This document shows, in pieces, positions 1 through 9,734 of a stretch of DNA of 64,000 bases. This DNA comes from Silene conica (Eukaryota > Streptophyta > Magnoliopsida > Caryophyllales > Caryophyllaceae): NCBI GenBank assembly GCA_029255685.2, contig CM055313.2, positions 41,806,079-41,870,078 of the forward strand, in the 5' to 3' direction. Positions within the stretch are counted from its first letter, which is position 1. Each line of letters starts with the position of its first letter. Below the pieces are notes generated by a model. The model had not been told where the DNA came from. It made no database searches and was given only the letters and a program-made list of their open reading frames with translations. Position numbers and translations under genes: made by a program.

Positions 1-320
1 GTTATGTAACATATGAGACATGTTACAAATTAACACAATTGACAAAAATAAAATGGGTCTATAACCCACCCCATTTCAGCCGTGATATATGATGCACATT
101 GAGATTGTGTGTATTATACACTAATCATAGGTTTAGGTGTGTAAGGATGTGTAAGATATGTAAGGCATATTGTGTGCTTTATGTAAGGAAAAGAATGTCA
201 TGCATTGGCCTTATGTTGATTGAGATGGCCGGCCATTTTGTTTTCCTATAAGTACATGGCACACTACATGCATACTACTAGTTCTTGACATACTAAGGCC
301 CTGTTCTTTCTGGCTTTTTA

Positions 321-500
321 GAGCTGAACTGAACTGAGCTGAACTGAATGGGGCTGAGCTGAACTGAACTGAACTGAGCTGAGCTGAGCTGAACTGAATC
401 GAGCTAAGCTGAACTGAACTGAACTGAACTGAGCTGAGCTGAACTGAATCGAGCTGAGCTGAACTGAACTTAACTAGACTGAGCTGAATGAAGCTGAAAT
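321..500 (+). repeat. Left subterminal minisatellite of the Harbinger element
   Basis: Short units of GAGCTGAACTGAA, varying as GAACT/GAGCT pentamers, are repeated through this stretch. A matching block occurs near the other terminus (5547-5720) in the same, not inverted, orientation. AT-rich DNA with no recognisable gene fills 501-843 between this block and the transposase exon. Confidence 0.85.
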
Positions 501-843
501 TAATAGAGATAACTTAAGTTTAATTAAAGTATACTAACTAATAATAATAATATAAAAAAAATGTTTGATTAATTCAAATTTGCGATTTTTTAAAAAACAA
601 TTATATTAAAAAAAATATTAATTTTTAAGTATTTTTTTGTAGTAAACTCTAATGGACTTTGCATTTTTCTTTTCTTGTGTTTTAAAATTAACAAAAGCAA
701 CATTTGAATATTTTACGTCTAATTAACATTAATTACTTTTTTTTTATTATCTAAACATTTTACGTCTAAATGTGGTAAATGTGGCATGTATTTTATTTTT
801 TTTATTATCTAAACATTAATTATTTTACATATAAACATTTATA

Positions 844-1276
844 GGTAAATATTATTTGGTGGATTCGGGATACCCGAATACACTTGGGTGTTTGTCTTCT
901 ATTAGCCATCCGAACGTGAGAAACCATGCATGTGCCTGAATATAAGCATGCACCTCGTAGTGGAATATTTGAACATTTTAATTATCGCCATTCATCTTTG
1001 AGGATGACGGTTGAAATGACGTTTGGTCAACTGAAAAGAAGGTGGAAGGTGTTAAAAAACATGTCACAAATGACAACGAAATATCAAATGTCAATTATCG
1101 TATCCGCTTTTACACTTCATAATTTCATTCAGATGCATAAACCTGGTATTCCAGTTATACAACATCAAAGTATTCAGGGAATAACAGATTCAAACATGGA
1201 TGATAAAGAACGGAAGAAATTCATGGACAAAGTTCGAAAAGAAATTGAAAAAAAAGTGCAATATTGGTGTTCATAA
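844..1276 (+). pseudogene. PIF/Harbinger transposase, 3' exon remnant
   Basis: This is the end of a DDE transposase of the Harbinger type (DDE_Tnp_4), which would cut and paste the surrounding element. A likely splice acceptor (TTATAG) precedes GGT at 844. The reading encodes YYLVDSGYPNT, the conserved block holding the second catalytic Asp. The frame breaks near 920, and a second frame from 926 continues with HSSLR, then VEMTFGQLKRRW, which holds the catalytic Glu, then FTLHNFI. The N-terminal exon with the first Asp is missing and one frameshift is present, so no active enzyme is encoded. An Asn-rich tail leads into the TAA tract at about 1310-1430. The family call rests on motif order; no search was run. 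Confidence 0.8.
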
Positions 1277-1375
1277 TGACGTCGAAGATGAAGCACATGG
1301 ACATGATAACAATAATAATCATAATAAGAATTATTAATTAATAATAATAAATAGAATAAAACAAATATAATAATA

Positions 1376-1399
1376 ACAATAATAATAATAACAACAAAA

Positions 1400-1430
<31 letters not shown>
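1376..1430 (+). repeat. (TAA)n/(ATA)n microsatellite at the 5' edge of the non-LTR element
   Basis: Trinucleotide AAT/ATA repeats, nearly uninterrupted from about 1400 to 1430, end where GC-rich sequence (TGAGGAGAGGGGGCGG) begins. A second TAA tract closes the same segment at 5487-5524. Confidence 0.85.
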
Positions 1431-2268
1431 GTGAGGAGAGGGGGCGGAGAGTGCGAGTGCGAGTGCGATACCAGCCATCCTTAGGGTTTTCTTTGTGTTG
1501 CCTGCCGTCGTCAGTCCCGCGGGCCATCAGTCGCCGGCGAACATCTCGTCGGCATCTCCCCTCGCCGGCGAGTCCAACGGTGGTGGTTTTGGGCGGTGAC
1601 TGAGAGAGAGGAGAGAACAGCGTCTGTTGAGGGTTGCGGTTTTTGTTTAGGGTTTCGGTTTCTTTGAGTTACCGACGCCTTTTCCGACTACCAGTTGTCC
1701 ATACGACCGCCGCCGGTCTGTTTCTGTCCGTGTGGAGCGCTTGACGCCGTCCTGTGCGTGGCTGTTGTCGTTGTCTGGTGTTTGCGAGAGGTAGTGTGTG
1801 AGTGCATCCAACCACCGGCAGTGACCTCACGTCACCGTCGTCCAACCCTCTTCTCGTCGATGACCTCTCGTTGCCGGCAATATATTTGTGGTTGTGGTGC
1901 TTCCCTGTGAGTGAGAGGTGAGTGTGTGGTTCGGTTACGGTTGCGGGCTCGGTTTTGTGGTCTTGCGGTTTTGGTTTCCGGGTTTCGGCGTGGTTTTGGT
2001 CTCCGGGTTCCGCTGTGGTTTTGGTCTCCGGATTCCGGTCTTTGCGTTGCTGGTGGTGTTGTGGTGGTTTGGTTCTGGGTGTTGTGGTGGTTTCGGTTTG
2101 CGGGCTCGGTGTGGTGTCGTGAAAGGTTGCCTGTTTACTTTTCTCCAATTTACGTTATTATTGGAGATTCTGCTGCTTGTGTGGTAGGTTGTGTTTTGGG
2201 TTTGCTTTTTACGTTGCGGGGGCTGCTCAGTTTTGTGCAAGTGTGGACTGTTTTGGTTCGTGGATGTC
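1431..2268 (+). other. GC-rich 5' untranslated region of the RLE-type element
   Basis: No convincing ORF lies here; overlapping open frames on both strands are low-complexity by-products. The region contains GAGTGCGAGTGCGAGTGCG at its start and a short tandem repeat of GTGGTTTTGGTCTCCGG variants near 1990-2035. It probably holds the internal promoter such an element needs, but I see no specific promoter motif. Confidence 0.5.
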
Positions 2269-5200
2269 ATGACCAACGTCACTCGGTACCATTGTCCTTT
2301 TGTGGGGCTTTCCGGGTATCAAGATGGCTGTGGTAATGGTCTCAAAAAAGCTCCCATGTTAACTCATCTGCGTGATCGGCACTGTTCCGGTGATGCCCAG
2401 GTTATTACTCGAGAATATCTTTCTTCTTTGTCTATTTTTGACGAGGCTGAGACTACCTTTCGTCGCATGGGTATCTGGTTGTGTGGGGTTTGTTTTAAAA
2501 CGCATGCTCATAGTAAGCGTTGTCTGCATGGGGATGGGACCTTTGTTGAGGCACCAGATTCGGGGGATGGGGTTGTCTCTTTCGTTCTTTACGACTTTCC
2601 TTGACCGTCTGAGCCTGACCCACCCTTGAATTCTGGTAGTGTTGATCATGAGGTTGTCGGCGGTTTCACTGTTACTTCTCTTGATCGGTTGTTGTCTAAG
2701 GGTTTGCGAACAGTGAAGTCAATTCCCCCGCGGTGTCGTCTTGGTTTCTCTCGGGTTCTTAAAGGGGCCCTTGACGCTGTGGTCCGTTCTCCTTCTGATC
2801 TCTCATCTTGGGTTGCCTTGCTTGTTTTAACCCTTTGTATTCTCAAGACTTTTTCTCCGAGGAGCAGTCGTAAGTGTCGTGCCGCTGTCAGGCGTCAGCG
2901 GCAGGAGGAGAGCATTTCTAGTGCTATTTGTTCTTGGGGTGCTCCTGGTGGCATGTTGCAGGTCCTCCGGGATACATTAGCTACGTCTTCCCCTACTTTT
3001 CGTTTTGATGAGGAGCTTGATCTAGGTGAGGCTAATGTTAAACAGTGTAGGAGAAAAATTTGTGATGGTCACTATACTGCCGCTGTTCGTGTGCTATCAT
3101 CTTCTGGCGTACCCCCTTATAATACGGCTACTCTAGCGGCTTTAGCAGATAAGCACCCCATCGTCCCTTCTCCTGTTTTGCCTCCTCGTTCTACGGGTCA
3201 TCCTCCTCTTGTTGCCTCTGTCTCCGCTGTCCTGGGTATGATTCAGGGGTTTCCGCGTGGTACTTCTTGTGGACGGGATGGTTTTAGTGCTCAACATCTT
3301 CTGGATTGTTTGAGTGGTGCTGCGGTTACCGTTTCTGATGAGTTGCTGGCTTCTATCACGGGGGTGGTTAACCTCTTCCTTGAGGGACGGTGTCCGCTGG
3401 CTCTTAGTGAGTATATCGCGAGTGCGTCGCTGACCCCGCTTATTAAGCCGGGTGGTGGTATCCGCCCTATTGCCGTGGGTACGATTTGGAGACGTCTTGT
3501 GTCCAAGGTTGGTGCTTTTTTTATTGGTCCATCTTTGAGTGGTTATTTTGATGGCCTTCAGTTTGGGGTAGGTGTTTCTGGTGGGGGTGAGGCTATCCTG
3601 CATGCCTTGAACCGTTTGGTTGAGAGTCGGGGTGCTGAGGTGGGTCTTTCTATGTTGTTGGTTGATTTCCAGAACGCTTTCAACATGGTCGACAGAGAGG
3701 TCATGTTGCGAGAGGTGCGTAGTCATTGCCCCGCACTTTCCGGGTGGGTGGAGTTTTGCTATTCTAGTCTCGCTCGTTTATATTATGGTGAGCATAGCTT
3801 GTGGTCATGTCAGGGTGTTCAGCAGGGTGATCCTTTGGGCCCTTTGCTCTTTTCTCTGGTTTTACACCCTTTGGTTTGTAAGATCCGTGATTCATTCGTC
3901 TTGAGTTTTCAGGCTTCGTATCTGGATGATGGTACTATTGTCGGGGATACCGTTGTTGTGGGAAAGGTTTTGGAGATGATTATGGAGGACGGGCCGCGTT
4001 TGGGTCTCCATCTTAATATTGGCAAGACCGAGGTTTTTTGGCCTTCTGATGACCCCAGGAGCCGGGATTTGGGTGTTTTTCCCCCTGATATTGCTCGGCC
4101 ACAGCGTGGTGTTACTGTCCTTGGTGGTCCGGTTAGTGTGTGCCCGGATTTTTGTAGTGAGGTTGTGTTGAGTAGAATGACTCGGACCATTGGGCTCATG
4201 GACTCCGTCTCTCTGATTGATGATCCTCAGTGTGAGCTTCTCTTGCTCCGGGCTTGCACAGGTATTTCGAAGCTTTACTTTGCTTTGCGTACTTGTTCCC
4301 CTGTTGCTTTTGGGGCCGCTGCGCCTATTTTTGACGCCGCTCTGCGCTCTCATATAGAGCGTATCGTCACTGCTTCTGGGCCGGGTTTCGGTGACTGGCA
4401 ATGGAGGCTAGCCACTCTCCCCTTTTCCTTTGGCGGGCTTGGCGTGTACGCTGCGGGCGACGTCATTCACTATGCTTTTCTTGCTTCTCGGTTGTAGTCT
4501 GTGGCTTTGCAGGATCGGCTTCTTCAGGTTTCGGGTGTCCTTGACCCCGGACCATCTTTTCAGTCAGCTATGGATGCTTTTGCTTCGGTTTCGGGTTCTT
4601 ACTTTCTGCGCAACCCTAGTGAGATCGCTGCCACCAAACTTATGAAGAAATTGGCAGATGTTTATTTCACGAGGATTGTTGCTTCGGCGGAGTCGGTTTT
4701 CTCTTTGACCCCTCGTCAGGTTGTGCTTTGGAAGTCCCAGCTGGGAGGTTGCACTGATTGGTTGCGGGTTGTCCCTATTTCTGGGCTGGGGCAGACTATG
4801 AACAGTAGGACTTACCGGTGCGTGCTCAGCTATCGTTTGGGTGTTCCACTGTTTCCGGGGTCGTTGCCTTGTTCGGCTTGCTCCCGGGTTTTTGATGGAG
4901 ATATCTTCGGCGATCATGGTGTCTCTTGCGTTAGTGCTGTTGGTGTCAAACATCGACATAACCTTGTTCGTGATACCCTTTTGGATATCTGTTACCGGGC
5001 GGGGATCTCTACTGGTCGGAAGGTGGATATTGGATTGCTCGATGCTGCGGGGAGGGGGGGGGGCATTTGCGGCCTGCTGATTTAGTGCTTTATTCTTGGG
5101 ACAGGGGGCGCGATGTTTGTGTGGATTTGGTTGGGTCCTCTCCTTTGACTCAGTCGGGCATGGCTGATTTTGTGCCAGAAGGGGTGGTGGTTGATGCTGC

Positions 5201-5450
5201 TCGGAGGAAGTGCGCCAAGTACAGGGACTTGTGCGCGGGGCACGGATATGGCTTCTTGCCTTTCTCCTTCTCTTCTTTGGGGGAATTAGGGGAAGATGCT
5301 GTTTCCTTGCTCAAGCGGATTCAGAAGTTTTCTGTGTCCCAGGATGTCGGATGGCGGAACGCTGCTTTTATTTTTACTCGCCTTAGTTTTGCTATTGCTA
5401 AGGGAGTGGGCGCCCAGCTAGTTTCACGGGTGCCCACAAATTTCATGTAA
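2269..5450 (+). pseudogene. Reverse transcriptase with N-terminal zinc finger and RLE-like C-terminus (three breaks)
   Basis: The product would nick a target and prime reverse transcription there. The start is the ATG at 2269. The N-terminus has a C2H2-like pattern (YHCPF to HLRDRHC, about residues 6-39). RT motifs follow in order: VDFQNAFN (catalytic Asp codon 3664), GVQQGDPLGP, YLDD (3919-3930), then LNIGKTEVFWPS. The C-terminus has C-x2-C-x11-H-x3-C (near 4870-4930), then RHN, then RPADLV and VDLV about 16 residues on, matching the zinc knuckle and PD-D layout of restriction-like endonucleases. The frame is broken by TGA at 2602, TAG at 4495 and a frameshift in a run of ten G (5054-5063); the last part reads from 5067 to the stop at 5450. 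The total is about 1060 codons. The RT identity is secure; the nuclease call is inferred from spacing and motifs. Similar RT ORFs are, to my knowledge, common in plant genome annotations as unnamed RT-domain proteins. Confidence 0.75.
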
Positions 5451-5486
5451 TTTTTCGGTTATTTCTAATAAAAGTTTCAGGTTCAT

Positions 5487-5492
5487 AATAAA

Positions 5493-5524
<32 letters not shown>
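5487..5524 (+). repeat. (TAA)n tail or flank at the 3' edge of the non-LTR element
   Basis: An AATAAA-like signal (TCTAATAAAAG) lies just after the ORF, followed by uninterrupted AAT repeats to 5524. Unique Harbinger sequence (CTGGGATGTAC) resumes immediately afterwards. Confidence 0.85.
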
Positions 5525-5525
<1 letters not shown>

Positions 5526-5546
5526 CTGGGATGTACTTAATAAAGT

Positions 5547-5720
5547 CGAGCTGAACTGATCTGAAATGAATTAAATGAAGCTGAGCTGAACTGAACTGAA
5601 CTGAATGAAGCTGAGCTGAACTGAACTGAATAGAGCTGAGCTGAACTGAACTGAGCTGAACTGAACTGAACTGAACTTAATAGAGCTGAGCTGAACTGAA
5701 ACGAGCTGAAAATAAACCAG
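5547..5720 (+). repeat. Right subterminal minisatellite of the Harbinger element
   Basis: GAGCTGAACTGAA-type units are repeated in the same orientation as the left block at 321-500, interspersed with GAATGAA and GAATAGA variants. The block runs up to the 17-bp right terminal inverted repeat. Confidence 0.85.
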
Positions 5721-6145
5721 AAAGAACAGGGCCTAAGTCAACATTCTTACAACATCTTATTCTCAATATATTCACTAGAAATTAGTACTTCTAGTATTGA
5801 AATCATTTTATTCGAATAATATTATATGTAATATTATTATTATTTCTAGTATACTAATTCTATTTTTCTAGTAACAAAAATAGTCTTGGTTTGAGATCGG
5901 GTCCTTGATACGTATCTTTTGGAGACGATTTTTGTTAGATCGTTACAAGAGGATTTCGGTGATTTGAAGACTCACATAATAGGTGATTATTGAGTATAAA
6001 CCTTCTAAAACCAATGTAAGGACAATCACATCTTATGATATCATCATGCATGCATAAGATCTTATTAAGTTTTATAACCTAAACTTAAATAAACAAAACT
6101 CACATTAGATTTGAGTATAAAATCAAGAACTAAGTTTACAACAAG

Positions 6146-6157
6146 TGGTATCAGAGC
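6146..6157 (+). promoter_or_regulatory. Primer-binding site of Copia-A
   Basis: TGGTATCAGAGC lies two bases after the LTR end (6143). It is the standard complement of the 3' end of plant initiator methionine tRNA used to prime minus-strand synthesis. Confidence 0.92.
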
Positions 6158-8292
6158 ATTAGGGTTGTTGCATGCATGATCGGATTCATGATTTATGTTA
6201 AAACGGATTAACATATAATTTTCAAAATTATTGTATTTATTATGATAAATCACTAAATAATTTTGCATGTTAAAGTTTCTGATTCTAAAATGGTTTTAGG
6301 ACATAAAAATACTTTTATGGATTTTTATTGTTCATTTTTATATTTATTTGTATATTTTGTAGTTTAAATCGGTTTTAAATAACAATTAATGGGAAAAATA
6401 GTAAAACACGCATATTTAATATATTGTATATGAATTTTCGTAAGAAATGGAGTTATTATGCATGGATTATGAATTTTATGAGATAAATAGTCATAATATG
6501 AGTAAAAATGGGTATAGAAGGTTATATTTCGAATTTGACCTTAAACATTTTATGAGGAGTCACATGCAATATATAAAATACCTGTATAAATTTTCGGATT
6601 TATTGGACTTGTTTTGCATGATTAATGATTTTTATAGTAAAAATCGTATTAATAGTGACTCAAATTCGACTTTAATAGTTATAGTTGGAATTTTGCCATA
6701 AAAATTTAACACAATGTCACATGCAATATTTACAGAATGTATATAATTTTTGGGAATATATTCTCAAGTGATGCATGTTTTGTGATTTTAATAGTTAAAA
6801 TCGGCTAAATAATGACTTATTGTGTTAAAAATAGTTAATCTTAATATTATGCATAAAATTTTACCCATAGATGTCTTATATAATAGGAACATCAGATCTA
6901 AAAGATGGATATCAAAAAGCTTCTATTTTTATGATTATTAATTTTTATGAGTTAATTAGTTAATAATCGTAATTTATGAGTCGTAAAAATAAAATTTCGA
7001 GCATGGTCTGTAATTTTTGGTCATTTTCAGGTTCTAAAATATATTTTAGGATGACTAAAAATTTATGACAAATTATTGCAAGTTTTTATAATTTAAATCG
7101 GATTTTTAACCATAAAAACGGCTTTTATACGATTTATTTAACAAATAAACCATAAATATTTGCATAAGACCATTTCATTAATTTCTGAATTTTTAGAAAA
7201 TTTCCAGAAAGTTTTAAATTTTTGAATTTTAAATTTCGAATTTTATTGACTCATTTGGCCATATTTTGTTTATTTTTCCCGAAAATACAAGTAATTTATG
7301 AACAATAACGCAAAATCAAGTTAAAGCATGATCAAACATTAGTAGAGACTAAACATTGATTCCTAAAGTATGTTGGGATGATTAACTTGGACATAAATTA
7401 GATTTATGTAATTTTGATGATTTTAATAGTTAAAGTCGCGCATATCCGTAAAAACCGTAAACAAATATGAGATATTTGCTCCCATAAGGCGATTTGGCAT
7501 TAAAAATTGAGCATGTGCATACATATTTTATTATTGCAATTTTATGAATGTCATATTTGAATGTTATTTATATAATTTGGAATTATGTAATTTTTTCCTT
7601 AGTATGGCCTTAGTTTTAATCAATATTACCCGTAATGAAAGGGAATATTGACTCGGTTGTAATTTATGTGATCTCGTATCACGAATTTGTAATTTAAATT
7701 TAATTTTCAATTTTACAATAGAATAGTTGTATTATTTTATTGTAATTCCGGAGATCCAAAAGACGGTGCCATACGGAAAGGAGTTCCGACAAGACGGTGT
7801 TTTCTTGGATGGCGTGCCAATGAAGTTCAAGGGACCATGGAGTTGGTTTCTGAATTTGTAATAGTTAATTAGTTTTTACTATTAATAGGAAGGTCATAGT
7901 AGGATTTTATTGCTTTTTTGCTTTTATTTTTGCATTATTTATATGTTTGCATGCATAGCCAGATCGCCATAAACATGCATATTAGTTTAGATCGGTAAAA
8001 ACGACCGTGTCAATTATAATTATCGAGTCCACCAATATAATTCACTTAAAGGAGATAGATAATAAATTTAGAAGACCTCTATATTAAACAAAACAATTGA
8101 GAATTAGCCTTACCAAATAGTAGAACCCATGAGCTTCTATTTCGTGGGGTGGTGCTAATCCAGTGGGCAGTACGAACCTCATTACGTAGGATAAGTGGGG
8201 CGATGGGGTGGATTCAGTCCAGTGGGCGGATCGCATCTCGATGCAATTGAAATTTGATTTGTACTCAACGGAAGTGTAGAGGACCAGTGGTC
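6158..8292 (+). other. Long untranslated leader of Copia-A, first part
   Basis: This AT-rich stretch has no supported gene; the open frame at 6447-6701 has no recognisable domain. A more GC-rich patch occurs at 7748-7850. Two similar phrases, CTAATCCAGTGGGCAG and TTCAGTCCAGTGGGCGG, occur about 60 bp apart near 8155-8230. The leader resumes at 32982 after the gypsy insertion. A related leader follows the Copia-D LTR at 47151. Confidence 0.7.
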
Positions 8293-9244
8293 AATGTTAT
8301 AACATCCCGTATTTTCATAAAATATATTTTAAGGGTTTTTAATTATTTTAAGCAATAATATAATATTTTAATAATTTATTGGGAAAGTGTTTTAAATAAA
8401 TAGTAAGATCCGTCTTAAGAACCTTAAGTCCTTAAGACGAATACAAACTTGGCAACTTAAATTCATACCCTAAAACCCGTTCATATTACCAAACCTGTTT
8501 TCCTTGAAACGGGAAAGAACAATTATAAACCCCTAAAACCTCAAGTGTGTCGACATATTGGTCTTCATCAAAATAGAACACTGTAAACTTATTTTCTCAA
8601 AAACCTCCTTAAATCTCCATCTTCTTTTCCAAATTCCGTCATCATCTGTTCACCGAATCAAGGTAATAAATACATTTTCGGAATCCTCATCGAATTTGCA
8701 AGTCATCCGTCACTTCCGTTTTTCATTTCCTCCAATTCGAAAATTGGGCTGTTTTCATGGAATTCGTCTTTGAGTCCTTAAAATCCGTTTTTCGTGATGT
8801 AGGTGAGGGCTTAGAAGACCCGGACGTGGATAGCTTCGTTGTTGAGGAGGAGCTTTGAGCGGAATTGCTTTTAAGGTGACGATAATGAGAAACTCGGCCT
8901 TATTGTATATATTAGCACTTTTCTTGTTTGAATTGGTTTAAGTTTCTGATTTTTAATGTTATTGTTGTTGTTTGAACTTAGTAACATGATAGGAATGTTC
9001 ACATATGATGATTACATGCTTGGATGATGTTTCATATGCTTATTGTTTAATTTTCAGAAATTTATGCTTAAGACGGATACAAATCATTTTCTTATTGAGG
9101 ATTGTTTGTGGGATTAATTGCTGGTCGTTAGTGTGTTTGATGATTTTATGTAATGGGTAAACATTGTATGTTGCTAATCTAGAAGTCTTGAATCGATTTG
9201 TGAAGTTTTGGTTAAGATAAGAAATGCGATTTTTGCGTAAAGGT

Positions 9245-9595
9245 GACTCTGAGCCGGTAGGCTGACCGGCAGCCGGTCGGCTGGCTCAGAGTCGGTGTGT
9301 TAATTTTTGAAAACTCTGAAATACAAGAATGGTTTCTGAGCCGGTCAGTCGGCCGCCGGTCGACCGGCTAAGGATCCTTCTTGGGTGTTTTCAAGTTTTG
9401 CAAAGGGCTTGGGAAGTGACTCCCAGCCGGCAGGCCGGCAGCCGGTACACCGGCTGAGAGTCACTCCTCGTGTTTAAGATTGAAGTTTGGCTATTGGGGA
9501 AGGGACTCCCAGCCGGCTGGCCGGCGGACGGTCCACCGGCTGATAGCCTCTTCCAGCCGGTGGACCGGCAGACGGTCTGGGACCGGCTGAGAGCC
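9245..9595 (+). repeat. Five large GC-rich hairpin units in the Gypsy-B LTR
   Basis: Each unit is an imperfect inverted repeat with outer arms such as GACTCTGAGCC / GGCTCAGAGTC (first unit, perfect over 11 bp), or CTCCCAGCCGG / CCGGCTGAGAG, and inner CCGGC arms. Stems of 17-22 paired positions are possible. Units are about 60-90 bp apart. The same units occur in the 3' LTR at 26925-27135 and 31196-31335, where CACTA-2 splits the series. Confidence 0.75.
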
Positions 9596-9734
9596 CCTGT
9601 TCCCATTGTTATGTTTATAACTTTCAAAGGCTTATTCGGTTTTGATTGAAACTCGTTCCTTGTACCTTTGATGTGTGTCTGAGGTCCCCGGAGGATGGGC
9701 GACACTATATTGGGTTCGGGAATGGAGAGAGGAT

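Larger units (their letters stand above)
1431..5524 (+). mobile_element. Non-LTR retroelement with an RLE-like domain, between TAA tracts
   Basis: The segment begins abruptly with GC-rich sequence after a TAA tract and ends, about 35 bp after its ORF, in a second TAA tract. It holds one long reading frame (2269-5450, with breaks) for a zinc finger, an RT and a C-terminal CCHC plus RHN plus RPxD region. This is the domain order of R2/R4-type elements. Both flanking tracts belong to the surrounding Harbinger element or to the retroelement tail, so the exact edges are ambiguous by the repeat length. Alternative: an RT-like gene captured by the Harbinger element together with its flanks. Confidence 0.7.
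297..5733 (+). mobile_element. PIF/Harbinger-type DNA transposon with internal retroelement
   Basis: A 17-bp terminal inverted repeat GGCCCTGTTCTTTCTGG lies at 297-313 and its exact complement at 5717-5733. The flanks are TAA (294-296) and TAA (5734-5736), the 3-bp TWA-type duplication of PIF/Harbinger. The empty site is preserved in the other LTR of Copia-A near 39416. The element holds the C-terminal part of a Harbinger transposase (844-1276) and a non-LTR retroelement (about 1431-5524). The first catalytic Asp region of the transposase was not found, so the element is non-autonomous as it stands. Confidence 0.9.
1..6143 (+). repeat. Copia-A 5' LTR, 3' portion, split by a Harbinger insertion
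   Basis: Bases 1-296 align to 39095-39415 and bases 5734-6143 align to 39416-39819 of the 3' LTR. The uninterrupted 3' LTR copy shows the junction CATACTAAGTGAACATTC, which proves that 297-5733 is an insertion. The LTR ends in TTTACAACA, directly before the primer-binding site. Confidence 0.9.

Noticed and set aside
1174-1527. Minus-strand ORF with a long Leu run
   Set aside because: Produced by the TAA/AAT microsatellite read on the opposite strand.
1669-2336. Several overlapping ORFs on both strands in the GC-rich leader
   Set aside because: Low-complexity composition keeps many frames open; none has a domain, and they precede the clear RT frame starting at 2269.
6447-6701. 84-codon ORF in the Copia-A leader
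   Set aside because: AT-rich, no homologous motif, lies in the untranslated leader before gag.
8558-8773. 71-residue ORF present in both Gypsy-B LTRs (also at 14926)
   Set aside because: Its conservation only reflects LTR identity; no start context or domain.
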